Assembly (NCBI GenBank): GCA_039566865.1 | Contig: CM076961.1 | Coordinates: forward strand, 2,921,501 to 2,985,500 | Source of the DNA: Aurelia coerulea | Lineage: Eukaryota > Cnidaria > Scyphozoa > Semaeostomeae > Ulmaridae | Direction of reading: 5' to 3' | Length of the DNA: 64,000 nt | Part shown: in pieces, positions 58,697 to 64,000 of the stretch | How the letters are laid out: every line of letters begins with the position of its first letter | Numbering within the stretch: position 1 is the first letter of the stretch | The notes under the pieces: generated by a model | Told to the model about the DNA's origin: nothing | Database searches by the model: none | The model's input: only the letters and a program-made list of their open reading frames with translations | Made by a program: the position numbers and the translations under genes

Positions 58697-59022
58697 ATTT
58701 TACTCCCGGGGGGGGGGGGGGATACTTGACTTTCAATTGTACGGGGGGGGGGGTGCACTCCAAAAAAAAATTTTTTCACCCATCTTTAGAAATTTTCCCT
58801 CGAAATGATAGCCGGCTTTAGAAAATATCGGCGAAAAGCATAACCCTAAACGTAAAAATTCGTCGAAAAACAATGAAATATTACGTTTGACAACTGGCTT
58901 TAGAAAAATTGCCTTCTTTTGATACCCGGCGTTAGAAAAAAGAGGCGAAAACGATACCCGGAAAGGAGTGCACATGGCGTCAGCAAAAGATACTAAGTAC
59001 CCCCCCCCCCCCGGGATTTTAC
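58697..59022. mobile_element. Foldback MITE with poly-G/poly-C ends
   Basis: Left 'actcccgggggggggg' + 'gatacttgac'; right 'aagtaccccccccccc' + 'gggattt'. Interior repeats of 'gccggctttagaaaa/cccggcgttagaaaa'. Related in ends to 11148-11556. Confidence 0.7.
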
Positions 59023-59228
59023 TTTTCAAACCTCGAAATAAGTATTGGCGGCAACTTGTATTGGATGAATTCTTTTCTCTTTTCTCTCTAAACAGTCAAT
59101 TTTCTTCTTCCTTTCCGCGTCTTCCGTTGCTCGGGCTGTTTGCAAGCATTAGGTTGCAAATCTTTAGAAATTTCGGTGTAAAATTCTACAACCTATTTCT
59201 TAGAATAAAGAACTTGTGCAAGCTGCAA

Positions 59229-59540
59229 ACAACTACCATAACAAGCTCTATTAAGCCCCCCTCTCTATTAACCCCCCCCCCCCCACTTATATCAACTTGC
59301 ATATGCTACTAAAGATTTTGCATTTATTGAGCTAAATAAGTTTGCATGTTAATTTTGATATGTAATGGTTTGAGATTAAACTGTGTTGAATTCATGTGTT
59401 TAACTCGTAAAATTGTATATTGAATCCACAAAATATGGTGCAAAAGAACTAAAAAGCTATCATATATATCGTTCTGTCATTTGATTTTGTGAATAAGCCC
59501 ACTCTCTTTTAAGCCCCCCCCCCCCCTCTGGAGTGTCCAA
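59229..59540. mobile_element. MITE 'taaaagctctataaagccc' family, inverted partial copy
   Basis: 'agctctattaagcccccctc' at the left, 'tttaagccccccccccctct' at the right, and 'ttgagctaaataagtttgca' inside as in 62400-62430 (reverse complement). Confidence 0.6.
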
Positions 59541-60018
59541 ATTTAGATAAGAACACTGCTCCCTGGAGATCAAAACGATTATTTTAGGATAAATATTATT
59601 TAATGATGGACTCGGAAATATTCTTTAAAAACTAGTTTTTCGGATGATATTAATAGTTTAAAATGACCATGCAGCATCTCGAAAGACAACCCAGCCTTCC
59701 GACTAAACGCTGATACCAAGCATTTGTTAATGACTTTTTATTTCAGAAAATTGGTTATAATCTACAATCTTGGCCAAAATACTTGGGACAAGTCACAAAA
59801 TTGCACTACTTCGGTTTTTGATTACGTGCCCCCGCTCCCCCCGTTTCAAAGTTGCTTGAATCAAACGCCATTTGACCTTCTCAACATTGAATTAGGGGAA
59901 AGGGGGATTAGGAGGCTCTAAACGTATGTTTTCTCCTCGATATCTTAGGAAACATCATGAAGACACTGAAATTTGCCTATGTCCCAGCTTCTTTTTGCCA
60001 GGATTGTAGTTCGTGAAA

Positions 60019-60614
60019 ACAAGGGCAGATTTTGTAATACAATAGCATGAGTTACTTTTGTTGACACCTCGATTCAAAGCGATTAGCGATTGCAGACAAA
60101 GGAAATTCTCTCAACCAGCGATTCAAAACAAACAAAGCCGCAAAACTTTCTTTGAAACCCAGGTAGCTAGCTCGCTCGTTGTGCATTCCAGAAACTGTTT
60201 TTAAGGGCAGAGATGAACATAGATCGAAAGAAGAAGGATGCATCTACACATCTGCCGCGGGCATTTTATTTGTTTGGTTCAAAAGCCGTTTAGGAGGCGA
60301 TTCAATTCTCTTATTTTTTGGGTGTTATCAAAACATCTACTGTTCAGCTTCTGGACCAAAGAAATAAAATGCCCGCGACAGATGTGTAGATATCCTTCTT
60401 CTTTCGATCTATGCTCATGTTTGCCCTTAAAAATGATTTATGGAATGCACAGCGAGCGAGCTAGCTACCTAGGTTTCAGAGAAACTTTTGCAGCGTTGTT
60501 TGTTTTGAATTACTGGTTGAGAGCATTTCCTTTTTCTGTGATCGCTAATCGCTTTGAATTGAGGTGTCAACAAAAGCAACTCGTGCTATTGTATTACAAA
60601 ATCTGCCCTTGTTA
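60019..60614. mobile_element. hAT-like foldback MITE copy H
   Basis: Ends aacaagggcagattttgtaa and ...caaaatctgcccttgtta; 8-bp duplication TTCGTGAA (60011-60018, 60615-60622). Nearly full palindrome around about 60310. Best preserved copy together with I. Confidence 0.92.
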
Positions 60615-60938
60615 TTCGTGAATTTTTTAGGTCATCCAGTGTGATGACATTGGACCGACCATAATGGGTCAATTAGCACTCAGCTCAAATTTTCTGAATT
60701 GTGAAATTGTTACGGTATACCATATAATGAAATGTTTCTTTCACAAATCAAAAAAATTGATTTTCGCTCCGACCTGCGTCCTGCATTTCCCTTTGTAATT
60801 GTAGCCATTGATTTTATGATCAAACATCAGTATTCTGCAAATTTGTTAGAGGAACATTTGACCTGCTTGCACTTAGTTGCTATTTACTTCAAGTAAATAT
60901 TATAAACAGATAAAGTTGCTTCAAACTTCGCCAAGGGC

Positions 60939-61539
60939 AAACAAGGGCAGATTTTGTAATACAATAGCATGAGTTGCTTTTGTTGACACCTCAATTCAAA
61001 GCGATTAGCGATCACAGACAAAGGAAATTCTCTCAACCAGTAATTCAAAACAAACAAAGGTGCAAAAGTTTCTCGGAAACCCAGGTAGCTAGCGCGCTCA
61101 TTGTGCATTCCAGAAAGTATTTTTGAGGGCAAACATGAGCATAGATCGAAAGAAGAAGGATATATCTACACATCTGCCGCGGGCATTTTATTTCTTTGGT
61201 CCAAAAGCTGAGCAGTAAATGTTTTGATAACACCCAAAAAAATAAGAGAATTGAATCGCCTCTTAAACGGCTTGTGAACCAAACAAATAAAATGCCCGCG
61301 GCAGATGTGTAGATGCATCCTTCTTCTTTCGATCTATGCTCATGTTTGCCCTTAAAACCAATTTCTGGAATGCATGACGAGCGAGCTAGCTACCTGGGTT
61401 TCAAAAAAATTTTTGCGGCTTTGTTTGTTTTGAATTACTGGTTGAGAGAATTTCCTTTGTCTGCAATCGCTAATCGCTTTGAATTGAGGTGTCAACAAAA
61501 GCAACTCATGCTATTGTATTACAAAATCTGCCTTTGTTA
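60939..61539. mobile_element. hAT-like foldback MITE copy I
   Basis: Ends aaacaagggcagattttgta and ...caaaatctgcctttgtta; 8-bp duplication CCAAGGGC (60931-60938, 61540-61547). Confidence 0.92.
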
Positions 61540-61704
61540 CCAAGGGCTGCATGAAGTGTGTAGATTAGCACCAAGTTAGACCCGCACTGGTCCTTGTCGA
61601 GAAAATATGTCATATCTAGACATTACTAAGCTTCTCGGCTGGTGTTCATAAATGTTCACTATCCACATCACCTGTTGTCCTATTTGTTGTAGCTTGTTGT
61701 TTAG

Positions 61705-61780
61705 TACCCTGGTAACCAGACTCTCTAACATAAAAACAAAAACTCTTGTTTTTATGTTAGAGAGTCTGGTACCCAGGGTA
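61705..61780. mobile_element. 76-bp palindromic MITE
   Basis: Arms 'ccagactctctaacataaaa' and complement, ends taccctgg / acccagggta. Almost the same arm as 44720-44784. Flanks gttgtttag / gtcatttag agree at 7 of 9 positions. Confidence 0.8.
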
Positions 61781-61811
61781 GTCATTTAGCCTCTACAAGC
61801 ATTCTCCCCTG

Positions 61812-61962
61812 GCCTGTAGGAAGCGGGGGGCAGGAGGGCTGAAGCCCCCCCCAATGATATTAAAAACAATCGTGCTACGTCACAAGCATTAATTAGACGC
61901 ATTTTTCTTTATTGTTTTAAGAACAATTGCCCCCCAATCAGAACCTGCTTCCTACGGCCCTG
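61812..61962. mobile_element. Degenerate foldback 'ggcctgtaggaagcgggggg'
   Basis: Left 'ggcctgtaggaagcgggggg', right 'cctgcttcctacggccc'. About 150 bp. Confidence 0.6.
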
Positions 61963-62146
61963 ATTCTCCCACAGTTTCATTTTGACCGCTTCCCAATTGT
62001 ACCTCTTCCGCAGTAGTCTAGCATTCTTCTTGCGGTAATCTCGCAATTTGGGGGGGGCTTGGAATATTTCAACTGCGTTTCATATCGCCCTTGGTTTCAC
62101 ATTGTCTCAATATTGGCTTAAAAAGTTGATGTAAAATATAATGACG

Positions 62147-62563
62147 TACCGTAAAAGCTCTATAAAGCCCGGGGGGGTATTTAATTTCGAAGACTCCAGA
62201 GCGTGGACTTAAAAGAGAAGCTTGATACTTATTAGCGAGGGGGCTTTTTAGAGAGGGGGCTTATTCACGAATTCGACTGACAAGGATGTTGACAAAACCT
62301 TTTTAGTTCTCTTACCTCATATTTTGCGGAGTCAACATACAATTTTACGAGTCAAATACACAAATTCGACACAATTTTTATCCCAAACCATATCAAAACT
62401 ACCATGCAAACTTGTTTAGCTAAATAAATGGAAAATCTTTGATTACCCCTGGCATTTGACATAAGTGGGGGGCTTGATAGGGAGGGGGCTTATTTGAAAC
62501 TTTGGCTTAGAAGGGAGGGGCTTATGCTTATTAGAGAGGGGGGATAAATAGAGTTTTTACGGT
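62147..62563. mobile_element. MITE 'taccgtaaaagctctataaa'
   Basis: Left taccgtaaaagctctataaa, right 'atagagtttttacggta'. The interior has many 'gggggctta' words. Relatives at 59229-59540 and 4360-4520. Confidence 0.8.
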
Positions 62564-63134
62564 ATTTGCACAATCGTTTGTGAAGATATGAAGATTGCAA
62601 GAATCATCTTTCGAAATATGTCTGTTGGATTAGCTTATACAATTGTGTAAATGGGCATGTAGTTTTAACACGCCCCATATGCTTTTACAAGATTACACAG
62701 CAGAACATTTCAATTCCCAAACTTCGCATTTAATCTTTGGGGATTTCGAGGTAAACAAAGAAATCCTACCGGGTCAGTCAAAAACGTGGGGTGTTTAAGA
62801 AGCCATATTTTGATGAAGAACAAGGCATATCCGGTTTGTTGACGTTTTATGATGTTAAAGAAAGATCAATTCAGCTAGATGATTTAAAATTCTTTAAATC
62901 TTTCATTTTTTTCCTTATTTATTTGAGATTTTGTGACGTTGCTAGCTTGCTAAAAAGCATCGTCTACTTAAAACTTTCTGCTTCCTAGCAATGACATTTT
63001 AATTAATTGCTCCCTAGAGATATAAAATTAAAAGCAATACTTTTCCTGTTGTGCTCTACCACAATGCATGCGTTGTTTCAATTGTTTGGTAGAAAAACAG
63101 TGTGTTTTTTTCGATCCATTTCAAATATTTACAA
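62564..63134. other. Intergenic DNA, no gene seen
   Basis: Nothing recognised. 'taccgggtcagtcaaaaac' at about 62768 and 'taccgggtgagtcaag' at about 24590 may be single ends of another element. Confidence 0.4.
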
Positions 63135-63830
63135 TAAATCTTACTTTCTACTGTACTTATCAAATAACTATACACCACCACAGGGACGACACCAAGGGGA
63201 GCGAAAGACGATGACTACCCCATGGCCAAAACATAAAGACATGCAACATTAAACTACATACAACTAAACTACAAACGATGAAAATACTAGTTACACTACT
63301 TGCAAAGTTACTCTTACTAATCACTCTACTTACAAAATTGTTCTACTATACATAAAAGCTAAAAAACGAGCTATGGTGGTTGTGGAACTCGTAGTGCAGC
63401 TTGAGATTTTCTAATCAAGTCGACCAGTTTGATGGCAACATACGATAAAACGTGCACCAAAGCCTCGTTTGAATCATTGATATATCCATTTGGTTGTAAA
63501 AGAGCTAACACTCCAGCGAGAAGATCTCTTCAAAGGAAGGGCAGAGCAGCAAAAAGTGTTCCGTATCTTCGATGCCATCGTTCGACGGGCACAATGGGTT
63601 TATGGTATCCCTAAAATTATGCTTGAATTTGCGAAAGTTTAGTTTGCTGAGTTCAACCCTCAATTGACAAAGGTGGGATAAACCTATTGGTCATAAGTAC
63701 CAAAAAAGGGTTTTGCAGGAGGTCGAATTATTGAGAGAATTTTTTTCTTAAAAACAGCAACCGACTGTGCAAGTCTAATTTCAGGATCAAGTTTATTCCA
63801 TTCAGATAAGCAGTGAGGATAAGCAGTGAG
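63135..63830 (-). pseudogene. Non-LTR retrotransposon 3' end, decayed, minus strand
   Basis: Minus frame 63684-63505 (60 codons) holds GLSHLCQLRVELSKLNFRKF, FRDTINPLCPSNDGIEDTEH and FLLLCPSF, the Cys/His motif typical at the C-terminus of LINE ORF2. The segment just upstream (63690-63830) continues in another frame (EWNKLDPEIRLAQSVAVFKK), so there is a frameshift near 63685. 63135-63500 is probably its 3' UTR. The element extends to or past the window edge. Confidence 0.78.
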
Positions 63831-64000
63831 GATGAACAGTATGTTTGTCATGGTTTAGAAGTTCACATATTCATGAATATTAATCCAATTTAAATTCTAT
63901 TTTAAGGAATCTTGCGAAATATGAATTATGGAACGGAAGACTGATTTCGACCAACTGGATTTTCATATCTAATGATAAATAAGATTTCGGCAGAACTAAA

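Overview
The window is a stretch of animal nuclear DNA, most likely from a marine invertebrate. A cnidarian-like source is my best guess and is not proven. It is AT-rich, has GT-AG introns, has very few genes, and is packed with small transposon derivatives. There are no bacterial-type operons, ribosome binding sites or CRISPR arrays. A selenocysteine-containing thioredoxin reductase, a class C (metabotropic glutamate receptor-like) GPCR, CR1-like LINEs, a Penelope-like element with a hammerhead ribozyme, and short palindromes beginning TAGCCTGCGTGC fit this picture.

Two cellular genes can be supported. (1) On the minus strand, 392-2980, is one uninterrupted reading frame for a class C GPCR: Venus-flytrap ligand domain, cysteine-rich linker and seven-helix domain. 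Its start is unclear because a MITE end lies directly upstream of the signal-peptide-like segment. (2) On the plus strand, the last five coding exons of a thioredoxin reductase (9231-9307, 11824-11977, 12966-13169, 17799-17933, 22855-22923) end in Gly-Cys-TGA-Gly-TAA. The TGA is almost certainly selenocysteine. A SECIS-like hairpin sits about 0.8 kb downstream (ATGA at 23696, TGA at 23738), followed by AATAAA at 24034. The upstream exons were not found.

Everything else is repeats. Non-autonomous DNA elements with terminal inverted repeats dominate: two TTAA-target families, at least three families with 8-bp target duplications (hAT-like), TA-target mariner-like elements, palindromic elements with about 9-bp duplications, and several unassigned foldbacks. 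They are often nested, up to three deep (35464-36742). Retroelement remains include a 5'-truncated CR1-like LINE (21190-22280), several LINE 3' fragments, a Penelope-like GIY-YIG fragment with a nearby hammerhead motif (48586-49480) and a tRNA-derived SINE (28759-28950).

The right part holds tandem DNA: a higher-order satellite with exact 254-bp period built from two 127-bp monomers (52073-54170), a 31-bp minisatellite inside a MITE (55090-55270), and a TTCA-rich array with a unit of roughly 165-210 bp (56230-58160). A nearly spacer-free palindrome of about 265 bp lies at 58254-58518. The last 0.9 kb is the 3' end of a decayed LINE on the minus strand that runs off the window.
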